The translations under genes and the position numbers were made by a program. 14,744 bases of DNA from contig CANJDY010000027.1 of NCBI GenBank assembly GCA_947472635.1, positions 1 to 14,744 of the forward strand, given 5' to 3'. Positions 7,697-14,744 of this stretch are shown piece after piece (the first letter of the stretch is position 1; every line of letters begins with the position of its first letter). The notes under the pieces were generated by a model that made no database searches, had not been told where the DNA came from, and worked only from the letters and a program-made list of their open reading frames with translations. This DNA comes from Chitinophagaceae bacterium (GTDB lineage: Bacteria; Bacteroidota; Bacteroidia; Chitinophagales; Chitinophagaceae).

Positions 7697-7735
7697 AGGT
7701 TTGCCCGCTTGCATTAGGCAATCGGGCAAATTTAT
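7697..7735 (+). terminator. Strong hairpin terminator after the Cys-rich peptide gene
   Basis: TTTGCCCG (7700-7707) pairs perfectly with CGGGCAAA (7723-7730). Inside, TTGC (7709-7712) pairs with GCAA (7718-7721), with one C/T mismatch between the two stems and a loop of 5. The hairpin is followed by TTTATAT, a short imperfect T-tract. It lies between two converging genes (the peptide gene and the HAD gene), so it may serve both. Confidence 0.6.
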
Positions 7736-7758
7736 ATCATCAAGGGTCAAACCCCTGT

Positions 7759-8454
7759 TCAAAATATATTTTCCAACTCTTTTAGGTGGGTAATGGTATA
7801 AGTAGGTTGTAGTTCTGTGGACAAATGGAGGTGATTTACAAAAACAGAATCCATCCCAAAATTGATGGCCCCCTGTATATCGGCATCTAAATTGTCTCCG
7901 AGCATGATGCTATTGGTAACCAACGCGCCGGTCTTTTGTAATGCAAATTCAAAAATTTCCTTTCTAGGCTTCAAGCTATTGCTTGCCTCCGAAGTTATTA
8001 CATGTTGGAAATAGCGATTTAGCCCACTATTATTTAATTTACTCCACTGCACTTTTTCAAATCCATTGGTGATTAGGTGGAGCTGGTATTTTTTTTCGGC
8101 TAAATAATCGAGTATTTCATTGGTATGGGGGAACAGCCCCTTTTGAATGGGTAAGATCTCTAAAAACTTTTCGCTAATTTCCCTTGCCAGCTTTTCATCA
8201 CCAATTTTAAACTCCAGTAAAGTGCGCCACATGCGGCGCCATTTCAACTCTTCGGAAGTTATGAAACCCTTGTGGTAGCGGTCCCACAAAATTTGATTGT
8301 GATGCAAATAGTGCCTATAGAACGATTCAAAAGGCGCTACTTGTAACAATTCCAAATTAAAAAAAGAATACATTTCGGTAAGTGCTATTTTTGCGTTGGC
8401 ATCAAAGTCCCATAGGGTATGGTCTAAATCAAAAAAAAGATGTTGATATTTCAT
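7759..8454 (-). CDS. yjjG: YjjG/YfnB-type HAD nucleotidase
   Basis: A 231-residue haloacid-dehalogenase-like phosphatase. Motif I is FFDLDHT with nucleophile Asp9 and acid/base Asp11; motif II is ITN (Thr129); motif III is Lys162 in LKPRKEIF; motif IV is GDNLDAD with Asp187 and Asp191. A helical cap domain fills about 15-95, typical of subfamily I. The overall pattern (LFFDLDHTLWDFD, ITNGFEKVQWSKL, TSEASNSLKPRKEIF) matches the YjjG/YfnB group, whose E. coli member removes phosphate from non-canonical pyrimidine nucleotides and protects against base analogues. The true substrate here is inferred from the family only. The ATG start leads directly into motif I. The gene is divergent from the dehydrogenase at 8590, with a perfect -7 element for this strand in the shared gap. 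Confidence 0.88.
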   Translation of the reverse strand: MKYQHLFFDLDHTLWDFDANAKIALTEMYSFFNLELLQVAPFESFYRHYLHHNQILWDRYHKGFITSEELKWRRMWRTLLEFKIGDEKLAREISEKFLEILPIQKGLFPHTNEILDYLAEKKYQLHLITNGFEKVQWSKLNNSGLNRYFQHVITSEASNSLKPRKEIFEFALQKTGALVTNSIMLGDNLDADIQGAINFGMDSVFVNHLHLSTELQPTYTITHLKELENIF

Positions 8455-8491
8455 AAGTCTATTCCAGTAAATTGCTTTAATACAACTAACG

Positions 8492-8499
8492 CAAAATTA
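8492..8499 (-). promoter_or_regulatory. -7 promoter element for the HAD gene
   Basis: On the minus strand these bases read TAATTTTG, an exact TAnnTTTG match, 37 bases before the HAD start codon. No TTG is found at the usual 19-21 base distance upstream, so only the -7 half is supported. Confidence 0.4.
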
Positions 8500-8538
8500 G
8501 GGGTTGATATTTTATTTATCCCTAAACGCTGCAGATAG

Positions 8539-8546
8539 TATTTTTG
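8539..8546 (+). promoter_or_regulatory. -7 promoter element for the short-chain dehydrogenase
   Basis: TATTTTTG is an exact match to the Bacteroidota -7 element, 43 bases before the ATG at 8590, giving a leader of about 35 bases. The expected -33 TTG is missing (the position reads TTTATC). It lies 39 bases from the opposite-strand element, so the two divergent promoters would occupy overlapping DNA. Confidence 0.4.
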
Positions 8547-8589
8547 TGGTGCCATTACCCATTTGTAAAAGTCAACTTAATTTTTGAAT

Positions 8590-9309
8590 ATGAATATAAT
8601 TATTACAGGTGCTTCAAAAGGAATTGGAAAAGCCATTGCTCATTCATTTGCAGCAGAAGGTGCTACGCTCTTCCTTTGTGCTCGAAATGAAGTGGCGCTC
8701 TATAATACAGTAGCGGAGATCCAGACAGCCTATCCCGCCTGCAATATCAAAGCAAAGGCCGTAGACCTGTCTGTAAAAGAGCAGGTAACGGATTTTGGGG
8801 ACTGGGTTTTGGCCGGACTTACAGATACTAGCAACGGAAAAATTGATATGCTGATAAATAATGCCGGTAATTTTATACCGGGAAGTATCCATCAAGAAGA
8901 GGAGGGTGTTTTGGAACAAATGATGGATGTTAATTTATTCAGTGCTTATCGCCTTACTAGGGTATTGCTACCGACAATGATGAAGGCCAAACACGGAACG
9001 ATTGTAAACATGTGCTCTATTGCTTCCCTAGGGGCCTATGCCAATGGTGGAAGTTATAGCATAGCTAAATTTGCATTGATGGGCTTTACCAAAAATCTTC
9101 GGGAAGAACTAAAGTCCTCCTTCATAAAGGTAATGGGCGTTTATCCAGGCGCAGTTTTAACCGATTCCTGGGGCGATTTTGACAACAGCACCCGGCGCAT
9201 CATGGAAGCTAGTGATATAGCGACCATGATTGTTGCAGCAAGTAAATTATCCCCACAGGCAGTAGTGGAAGATATCATACTTCGCCCTTTATTGGGAGAC
9301 TTGCCCTGA
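8590..9309 (+). CDS. Short-chain dehydrogenase/reductase (SDR)
   Basis: A 239-residue classical SDR that reduces or oxidises a carbonyl/hydroxyl substrate with NAD(P). The Rossmann motif TGASKGIG is at 6-13, with Arg32 after the second strand suggesting NADP preference. NNAG is at 90-93, and the catalytic tetrad is Asn115, Ser143, Tyr156 and Lys160 (SYSIAKFAL). The PGAV motif after the active site is at 186-189. The C-terminal third is short and lacks a clear substrate signature. General annotation tools may call it a 3-oxoacyl-ACP reductase, but the C-terminal part is not typical FabG and the substrate is unknown. I used the ATG at 8590; a TTG two codons earlier is in frame but less likely. 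batD follows after 78 bases on the same strand with no visible terminator between, so read-through is possible. Confidence 0.88.
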   Translation: MNIIITGASKGIGKAIAHSFAAEGATLFLCARNEVALYNTVAEIQTAYPACNIKAKAVDLSVKEQVTDFGDWVLAGLTDTSNGKIDMLINNAGNFIPGSIHQEEEGVLEQMMDVNLFSAYRLTRVLLPTMMKAKHGTIVNMCSIASLGAYANGGSYSIAKFALMGFTKNLREELKSSFIKVMGVYPGAVLTDSWGDFDNSTRRIMEASDIATMIVAASKLSPQAVVEDIILRPLLGDLP

Positions 9310-9387
9310 TGGCTGTAGGCATTCCTTTAAAACACCTGCTTTTAGTTTCAATTCAATCTAATTATTTATTATTTTGTGAAGATTTAT

Positions 9388-11283
9388 ATGAGACTGCAAT
9401 CAAAAAAAATAGTCCCGCTCTTTACTGTTTTGCTATTCATATGTCAAAGCCAGTTATTGGCACAGGCTGTTTTTAAAGCAAGCATTAGTCCGGGGTCGAT
9501 TGGTAAAAATGAAACGGCCACTCTTCGACTCATGATAGATAATGCCCGACAAGTGGAGCAGATTATCCCCCCTGCTTTGGGGGATTTTGAGATCATTAGT
9601 GGGCCCAATCAGGAGAGTGGCATGGAAAGTAATAATGGCGTAACCAGGCAGTATATCGGCATCACTTATCTACTTCAACCCAAATCAATCGGTAAGTTTT
9701 CAATAACGGGTGCCAAGGCGATGGCAGATGGAAAAGTGTTAATGGGTAATACAGTAACCCTCACTGTTACCAAAAATGGATCGGGTAACAATCCAAATAA
9801 TGGAGGAGGTGGCTTTGGAGGATTCTCTCCTTTTTTTGAACCGGTGGCCCAATCTTCATTCAATGATTATATTTTGAAGAAGGGCGAAAATATGGCCCAG
9901 AAAATCAATAAAAATATTTTCATAAAAGTAGTAACAAACAAGACTACCTGCTTTATAGGGGAGCCCATAGTGGTAACGTATAAACTGTATACGAGATTAA
10001 AATCGGAAAGTAGTATTACCAAAAACCCCTCTTTTAATGGCTTTTCAGTTATTGACCTATTGCCCCCAGGAAACACGAACTACTCCACTGAACAAATCAA
10101 TGGACGGGAGTACAATGTTTATATCCTTCGGAAATCGCAGTTGTACCCTTTGCAGGCTGGGGCAGTAGAACTAGAATCTGCGGAAGTAGACAATACCATT
10201 CATTTTATAAAAGAGGAATACCTGAATAATCAACGGGGTGGGTTAGACGATTTTTTCAGCGACCTCACGCAAACATCCATACCGGCAGAAGGCGTAAGAG
10301 ACGAAAAGGTAACCTTGCAAAGTAAGCCCGCGATAATCACTGTAAAACCGCTGCCTGAGATAGATAGACCCATTTCATTCAAGGGCTCCGTGGGAAATTT
10401 CACCTTTGAAGCCAGTCTTCAAAAAAATAATTTTACTACAGATGATGCCGGAAAACTAACCCTTACTATTTCAGGTGCAGGCAATATGTCAATGGTCATT
10501 GCACCCGACATTAGTTGGCCCGCCGGTATGGAGGGGTACGAACCTAAAACAAAAGATCAGCTTGACCAATTAACGGTACCGGTTAGTGGCATAAAAACTT
10601 TTGAATATGCCTTTACTGTTTCCAAGCCGGGTAGCTACAACATACCGCCAGTTGACTTTAGCTATTTTAATGCGGTGGGGGGAAAATATATAACACTGAG
10701 ATCAACTCCTTTGCAACTAACTATTACCCAGGGAACTGGGAAGGGCACATTTACCAAAAACCAACATACGCTGCAAACGCAGCACCAACAAGTTGTAGAT
10801 GGGCTATTCATCAATCGCTGGTGGATGCTAGTACCATTTGCAGCAGGGCTATTCGGTATTTTACTAATCTGGTTTAAGAAAAAAAGAAAAAAAATATCCG
10901 ACGATAAGGAAGAAGTGAATTCCGTAGCTGACACCGCTCCATTGCTAGCAGCAAAAGTCCATTTGCCCCTTCATCCCTTTCTGCTATCCGAAGAAAAACT
11001 GATTGGAAGAGATTTTAAAGGCTTTTATGAAGCCCTGAACAATGAGTTGCGGAAATTTTTGGCTGATACCCTTCAAGTACCCTTGGCAACCATATCTAAA
11101 AAAATAATCGAAGTGAGTGCGGAGCAGCAAGGAATAAGCCTGAATACCAGCCTGCAAATACAACAATTGCTGGATGATATTGAATGGCAATTGTATACAC
11201 CACTTGCATCAGCAGATTCAATGGAAGGACTTTATGGGCGAGCGATTGAGATTGCAGCGACACTTACTGAACCCTCGGTGTAA
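9388..11283 (+). CDS. batD: BatD family protein (aerotolerance/oxygen-tolerance type)
   Basis: A 631-residue exported, membrane-anchored protein. Residues 1-27 form a signal peptide (cleavage near LAQA), about 28-470 is a large periplasmic part made of beta-sandwich repeats with a Gly/Asn-rich linker at roughly 129-146, a single membrane helix lies at 478-498, a KKKRKK stop-transfer cluster follows at about 500-505, and a ~125-residue helical cytoplasmic domain ends the protein. The N-terminal segment (ASISPGSIGKNETATLRLMI, then GDFEIISGPNQ) is characteristic of BatD. Bat proteins were named from the Bacteroides aerotolerance operon, and their biochemical role is still unclear. Usually batD follows moxR, a DUF58 gene, batA, batB and batC; none is adjacent here. 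I chose the ATG at 9388; a GTG at 9376 is also in frame. The 3' end overlaps the response regulator gene by 20 bases, tail to tail. Confidence 0.87.
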   Translation: MRLQSKKIVPLFTVLLFICQSQLLAQAVFKASISPGSIGKNETATLRLMIDNARQVEQIIPPALGDFEIISGPNQESGMESNNGVTRQYIGITYLLQPKSIGKFSITGAKAMADGKVLMGNTVTLTVTKNGSGNNPNNGGGGFGGFSPFFEPVAQSSFNDYILKKGENMAQKINKNIFIKVVTNKTTCFIGEPIVVTYKLYTRLKSESSITKNPSFNGFSVIDLLPPGNTNYSTEQINGREYNVYILRKSQLYPLQAGAVELESAEVDNTIHFIKEEYLNNQRGGLDDFFSDLTQTSIPAEGVRDEKVTLQSKPAIITVKPLPEIDRPISFKGSVGNFTFEASLQKNNFTTDDAGKLTLTISGAGNMSMVIAPDISWPAGMEGYEPKTKDQLDQLTVPVSGIKTFEYAFTVSKPGSYNIPPVDFSYFNAVGGKYITLRSTPLQLTITQGTGKGTFTKNQHTLQTQHQQVVDGLFINRWWMLVPFAAGLFGILLIWFKKKRKKISDDKEEVNSVADTAPLLAAKVHLPLHPFLLSEEKLIGRDFKGFYEALNNELRKFLADTLQVPLATISKKIIEVSAEQQGISLNTSLQIQQLLDDIEWQLYTPLASADSMEGLYGRAIEIAATLTEPSV

Positions 11284-11977
11284 ATCGGTAGCCTATCCCC
11301 CTGACAGAGTGAAAGTATTGGGGATTTCTACTATCCTCTTCAAAATATTTGCGAAAACTTAAAATGAAATTATCGATGGTTCGAGTGGTTGGATATACAT
11401 TGTATCCCCACACCGCCTGCAAAATTTTTTCTCTAGTAACTACCTCATTTTTGTTTTCAATAAGCAGTTTTAGAAGCATCATTTCTTTTTTGGTAAGGGT
11501 GACCTTCTCCCCATCTTTTGTTACACATTCAAGCGCTGTAAAATCAATTTGATTTTTTCCGAAATGATAGACTTGTTCCAATGGTTTTCTAGTGGAAATT
11601 TGCTTGCTTTTATCTACCAATTTATTTACCCTTAGCAATAACTCTTCCAAATTAAATGGCTTGGTTAAATAATCATCGGCCCCTTTTTTTAACCCCAGTA
11701 CCCTATCGGCACTACTATTGCGGGCACTCAGTATCAATATGGGGATATCATTATTTTGCAGCCGAATATTTTCACACACACTAATTCCATCCAATTCTGG
11801 TAGCATTACATCGAGGATCATTAGATCGAAATGTTCTTTTTGAACCGCTTGTAAAGCGGCCACTCCATCAAAAGCACTCGTTACCTCATACCCTTCCATT
11901 TCAAGATTCAGCTTTAACGCCTCATGTAGATTTTCCTCATCCTCCACCAATAAGATCGATATTTTGTTAGTCCCCAT
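11264..11977 (-). CDS. OmpR/PhoB-family response regulator
   Basis: A 237-residue DNA-binding response regulator. The receiver domain (about 5-120) has the acidic pair Glu12/Asp13, the phospho-acceptor Asp56 in MILDVMLPELDG, switch residue Ser84 and Lys106 in YLTKPF. The output is a winged helix-turn-helix (about 137-237), with recognition region TTRTIDNFILSFRKYF and the closing wing RGIGYRF. This arrangement (NLEMEGYEV, KNSSADR-like loop, and an SFRKYFEEDSRNP segment) closely resembles a conserved Sphingobacteriia/Chitinophagia regulator, whose targets are not known to me. Its partner is the histidine kinase gene 123 bases upstream on the same strand. That gap is larger than usual for a co-transcribed pair, but no promoter is obvious in it. 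The last 20 bases overlap batD on the other strand. Confidence 0.93.
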   Translation of the reverse strand: MGTNKISILLVEDEENLHEALKLNLEMEGYEVTSAFDGVAALQAVQKEHFDLMILDVMLPELDGISVCENIRLQNNDIPILILSARNSSADRVLGLKKGADDYLTKPFNLEELLLRVNKLVDKSKQISTRKPLEQVYHFGKNQIDFTALECVTKDGEKVTLTKKEMMLLKLLIENKNEVVTREKILQAVWGYNVYPTTRTIDNFILSFRKYFEEDSRNPQYFHSVRGIGYRFTPRVQ

Positions 11978-12100
11978 ACTTCAATTTATTTACTGATGAC
12001 TGCGTTACTGATAGTAGTTGATTGGAAGATGCTATGAAAATCAATAACCTGTTTACGTTGAAAAACTTTCAATCATCATAGGCTGTTAACCACTAGTGAG

Positions 12101-13081
12101 TTATCCGTTAAACACAATGGTAAAATTACTTCCCGTCGGCGTATTGTCGACTACAAATATACTTGCATCGTGTTGTAGTGCAATTTTTTTAGTCAGAAAC
12201 AATCCCAATCCGGTTCCCTTCGCTTCTTTAGTAGCCTTGTTGCCAATTCGGTAAAATTTTTCAAATACTTTTTTCTTCTCTGTTATATCAATCCCTTTCC
12301 CTTGGTCCTTAACCATTAACATGATCGACTTTTGTTGCTGATACAAAACGATTGATACAATCGAATCTTTAGGGGAATATTTAATAGCATTATCAATTAA
12401 ATTATTGATGGCCATTTGTAATAGTATGTTATCTCCGATGAGATAAACTTCATCTTCAATTGCTTGTTCAAAATGGCGCTGAGGATAACGGATGATAAAA
12501 TCGTTGATACATGCTTTTGTAAGATCCGTTAGGTCGATTTCTTCTTTGGTAACATGATGACCGCCCGCTTCCAATTGCGATGCGAGTAACATATTATTAC
12601 ATAAAGCATTTAATCGATTGGCTTCCTGAATGGTATTTTGAATTAATCGCTGCTGCTGACTTTCCTCTAATTTTCTTTTTAATAAAGTTTCCAAATTGAG
12701 TTTAGTAATTGCGATGGGCGTCTTTAATTCATGGGTAATGGCCATCATAAAGTTTTGTTGTTCTTGGCCCGACTTAAATTGTGTCCTAACTGCCCTGTAA
12801 ATAAAAACTGCTCCAGACAAAATGAGCAATAAAAAAATCGTTCCCTCACCAATATATTGCGCAGTTTTTCTCTTTTTGATGGAAAGTATTTCAGTCAATT
12901 GTTGGGAATTGCTAGGCTCTCCAATTTTTAATTGGGAAATTTCAAAGGTAGCCATCTGGGCGTTTTGCCGGTTCAAGGCTATAAACCACCATACCAGTGC
13001 AGCGATGATATAAGCTAAGAGAACCCAGTAAACGAGGAAAATAAAACGTAAGCGATTGGTCTTATAAAAAGAAAAGGGCAT
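12101..13081 (-). CDS. Membrane sensor histidine kinase
   Basis: A 326-residue kinase that should phosphorylate the downstream response regulator. Two membrane helices (about 12-35 and 80-97) enclose an extracytoplasmic loop of only some 44 residues, too short for a known ligand-binding domain; there is no HAMP or PAS domain. The HisKA dimerisation domain begins at about 108, with the phospho-acceptor His117 in THELKTPIA. The ATPase domain has the N box (Asn231 in LIDNAIKYS), the G1 box DQGKGID (Asp259), the F box KFYRIG and the G2 box GTGLGL (289-294). All catalytic boxes are intact. A compact sensor of this kind may respond to the membrane itself or to a partner protein, which is inference. 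The gene lies 111 bases after gldH on the same strand. Confidence 0.92.
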   Translation of the reverse strand: MPFSFYKTNRLRFIFLVYWVLLAYIIAALVWWFIALNRQNAQMATFEISQLKIGEPSNSQQLTEILSIKKRKTAQYIGEGTIFLLLILSGAVFIYRAVRTQFKSGQEQQNFMMAITHELKTPIAITKLNLETLLKRKLEESQQQRLIQNTIQEANRLNALCNNMLLASQLEAGGHHVTKEEIDLTDLTKACINDFIIRYPQRHFEQAIEDEVYLIGDNILLQMAINNLIDNAIKYSPKDSIVSIVLYQQQKSIMLMVKDQGKGIDITEKKKVFEKFYRIGNKATKEAKGTGLGLFLTKKIALQHDASIFVVDNTPTGSNFTIVFNG

Positions 13082-13089
13082 GTTGTTTT

Positions 13090-13118
13090 CAAATTAATAG
13101 TGAAAGGCAGATGATCAA
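13090..13118 (-). promoter_or_regulatory. Possible promoter for the histidine kinase
   Basis: On the minus strand, TTG (13116-13118), 18 bases, then TTAATTTG (13090-13097) lie directly before the kinase ATG at 13081. The -7 element differs from TAnnTTTG at one position. A start about 7 bases downstream would leave almost no leader. It would allow the kinase and regulator to be expressed apart from gldH. Confidence 0.35.
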
Positions 13119-13192
13119 TAATGAAATTGTAAACAGCTCGATTTTAGTACCATAATCAATTTTGGAAATTGTCCGATTATCCAGGTGCATGG

Positions 13193-13675
13193 TTACTTGA
13201 CCTTCTCAACCCTTATACCGATGCTCATTATTTCCGGAAGTGGATTTTCACGCATTATTTGTGCCACTGAAAATGAATAATTGCCCATTTTATTAAATTT
13301 CACCGGGCCTTTGGTAACGGATTTTCTAACCTCCCAAATATCTCCCATGCCAGACCCTTCCCATCCGCTGGCATCTGTTCCCAAGCTTATATCCAACCGA
13401 CGATATTGCAAGGTGTCTCCAGGAAACTTCGACCCTATATTAACCCAGATATTATTATATCGATAGGCATCTGTATGCCTCAAAACGATATATATATTGT
13501 AAAAAGAGCTCGTATCGCTGATAGTAAAATCAAAAACCGGTTGCATTGAATACTGCCATTTATTAGAAGGTATAGGCGTATTTTTTTCAAATACGTCAAT
13601 AGTAGCACAGGCAGTAAGCCAAAGGCTTACAATAATCAACAGTAAAACAGATAATTTGCAGGAATGAATCTTCAC
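13193..13675 (-). CDS. gldH: Gliding motility lipoprotein GldH
   Basis: GldH is one of the Gld lipoproteins needed for gliding, linked to the type IX secretion machinery in Flavobacterium johnsoniae, and also present in non-gliding Bacteroidota. The family pattern is visible: VFEKNTPIPSNKWQY, YNIYIVLRHTDAYRYNNIWV, the WEGSGMGDIWEVR region and the terminal IGIRVEKVK. The lipobox LTAC places the lipidated Cys at residue 23 if the GTG at 13675 is used as start, giving a 160-residue precursor with a normal lipoprotein signal peptide. The longer in-frame TTG start at 13735 would give 180 residues, but a perfect -7 promoter element lies between the two, which favours the GTG. No in-frame ATG is available before the lipobox. 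The gene lies downstream of yicC and upstream of the kinase, all on the minus strand. Confidence 0.87.
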   Translation of the reverse strand: MKIHSCKLSVLLLIIVSLWLTACATIDVFEKNTPIPSNKWQYSMQPVFDFTISDTSSFYNIYIVLRHTDAYRYNNIWVNIGSKFPGDTLQYRRLDISLGTDASGWEGSGMGDIWEVRKSVTKGPVKFNKMGNYSFSVAQIMRENPLPEIMSIGIRVEKVK

Positions 13676-13688
13676 TAAATATTTTTTA

Positions 13689-13696
13689 CAAAAATA
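13689..13696 (-). promoter_or_regulatory. -7 promoter element for gldH
   Basis: Reads TATTTTTG on the minus strand, an exact TAnnTTTG match, 13 bases before the GTG start at 13675. No TTG is at the usual -33 distance. If real, transcription would begin only a few bases before the GTG, excluding the TTG at 13735 as start codon. Confidence 0.4.
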
Positions 13697-13827
13697 AAAC
13701 AGTTTTTCAAGACCTGCCTTATTTTGAAGTGCCAAAATTTTTAACTTCTGTATCTACATGCATCCATTCAGTGGTCGCTATTTTAACTAAAGTAACTGAT
13801 CGCATGCGTACAAAAACCCTTGCTTAT

Positions 13828-14703
13828 TTACAATACATTTAATATTTGTTCCTTTGCCTTCTCCAACTCATCCTTCATAGTTACCACGCATTTTTGAATA
13901 TCCGCGTCATAGGCCTTGCTTCCAGTGGTATTTATCTCTCTTCCTATTTCCTGGATGATAAAAGAAAGTTTCTTTCCTTTTGCTTCATCCGAATTGGCAA
14001 GTAATGACCTGAAATACTCACAATGCTGTTTCAAGCGTACCTGTTCTTCATGAATATCTACCTTTTCAATGTAGTAGATCAACTCCTGTTCCAATCGATT
14101 GCCATCATAATTTTCTTTACCCACATGTTTTTCCAAAAGTTGCACAATTTCTTCCCTTATCCTTTTCATTCGGTTGGGCTCTAGTTGCACGATTGCTTCT
14201 TCTTGGGCATTGATATTGTTGATCCGTTTGATAAGGTCATTTTCCAAACTGGCACCTTCTTCTTCCCGATGTTTGTTCAACTCACTTAGGGCTATTTGAA
14301 GCACTTTTTTAAACTCTTCGAAATCATTGTCATTCAATACATCATTGGTAGGCGTTACTACTTCTGGCAATCGAAGCAACGCACTTAAAACAGAATTGGT
14401 GTCAACATTTAGTTCTCCTGCCAAGGATTCTATTTGTTGATAATATGCCTTGATTAAATCCGTATTGATATTTACCGGCTTGGAAGTGCCATTTTGCTTA
14501 ATGGTAATCATGCAATCAACGGTACCCCGTACCAATTGTTCTTGTAAAATACTTCTAATATCAAACTCGTAGGGTCTAAGTAAGGGAGGCAACCGCAATT
14601 GCATTTCAAATTGCTTGCCATTCAGCGATTTAATTTCTACCAGAAAGGTCTTGTCATTTACCGTTTGTTCAGCCCTGCCGAAGCCGGTCATTGATTTTAG
14701 CAT
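13828..14703 (-). CDS. yicC: YicC family endoribonuclease-like protein
   Basis: A 291-residue protein of the YicC family (YicC-like N-terminal domain at about 2-155 and DUF1732-type C-terminal domain at about 205-291), full length for the family. The family marks are MLKSMTGFGRAE at the N-terminus, VEIKSLNGKQFE, the KVDIHEEQVRLKQH segment and the C-terminal QEIGREINTTGSKAYD. E. coli YicC has been reported to act as an RNA-cleaving enzyme that affects small RNA decay; that this protein does the same is inferred from the family. In many bacteria yicC is followed by gmk (guanylate kinase), but here gldH follows instead, after a 152-base gap (92 if the longer gldH start is used). The ATG at 14703 is 41 bases from the window end, so the gene upstream cannot be seen. 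Confidence 0.92.
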   Translation of the reverse strand: MLKSMTGFGRAEQTVNDKTFLVEIKSLNGKQFEMQLRLPPLLRPYEFDIRSILQEQLVRGTVDCMITIKQNGTSKPVNINTDLIKAYYQQIESLAGELNVDTNSVLSALLRLPEVVTPTNDVLNDNDFEEFKKVLQIALSELNKHREEEGASLENDLIKRINNINAQEEAIVQLEPNRMKRIREEIVQLLEKHVGKENYDGNRLEQELIYYIEKVDIHEEQVRLKQHCEYFRSLLANSDEAKGKKLSFIIQEIGREINTTGSKAYDADIQKCVVTMKDELEKAKEQILNVL

Positions 14704-14744
14704 TATTGAAAGGTTGTTTTTATTAAAAATTAGCTACAAGTTAT

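Noticed and set aside
7563..7793. Lys/Arg-rich 76-residue frame overlapping the Cys-rich peptide
   Set aside because: It is a +2 shadow of the peptide gene, runs through the hairpin, and has no family resemblance or signal peptide.
12087..12103. TAAC-CACTAGTG-AGTTA palindrome after the kinase gene as terminator or operator
   Set aside because: The central palindrome is short, leaves no loop, and has no T-tract on either strand; likely chance.
14725..14732. TAATTTTT as a promoter for yicC
   Set aside because: It lacks the final G of the -7 element and a TTG at the right distance; the window ends just upstream.
1..14744. Search for defence islands, CRISPR, retrons, toxin-antitoxin pairs, phage or IS elements, and tRNA genes
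   Set aside because: I saw no direct-repeat arrays, transposase or integrase motifs, reverse transcriptase, toxin-like gene pairs or cloverleaf tRNA sequences. The region looks like core chromosome.

Overview
The window reads as an ordinary stretch of chromosome from a member of the Bacteroidota, most likely Chitinophagales/Chitinophagaceae. The evidence is the presence of GldH and BatD (families typical of the phylum), AT-rich sequence without clear Shine-Dalgarno sites, several TAnnTTTG-type -7 promoter elements, and a response regulator/kinase pair that resembles those of this order. I found no RNA genes, insertion sequences, CRISPR arrays, prophage genes or broken genes. No stretch longer than 300 bases lacks a gene.

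Left part, mostly plus strand (1-4881): the 3' end of a DUF1015 gene that enters from outside the window, a secreted TPR protein, and a long-chain acyl-CoA synthetase. The synthetase converges on dusB (tRNA dihydrouridine synthase, minus strand).

Membrane-lipid block, plus strand (4882-7340): a CPBP-family membrane protease, cdsA (CDP-diacylglycerol synthesis) and psd (phosphatidylserine decarboxylase). The last two are the first and third steps of the route to phosphatidylethanolamine; the middle enzyme, PssA, is not in the window. psd has its own promoter, a TTG-N19-TATCTTTG match in the gap after cdsA. A 55-residue exported Cys/Lys-rich peptide follows, closed by a strong hairpin.

Middle (7759-11283): a YjjG-like HAD nucleotidase (minus) faces away from a short-chain dehydrogenase (plus), each with a good -7 element in the shared gap. 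batD follows on the plus strand without the batA/B/C genes it usually accompanies.

Right part, all minus strand (11264-14703): transcription runs from yicC (RNase-like) through gldH (gliding/type IX secretion lipoprotein) and a small membrane histidine kinase to its OmpR-type response regulator. The response regulator's 3' end overlaps the 3' end of batD by 20 bases.

I did not find a convincing new biological system. The most interesting items are the Cys/Lys-rich exported peptide, the isolated batD, the short-loop two-component pair beside gldH, and the promoter structure of psd and gldH.
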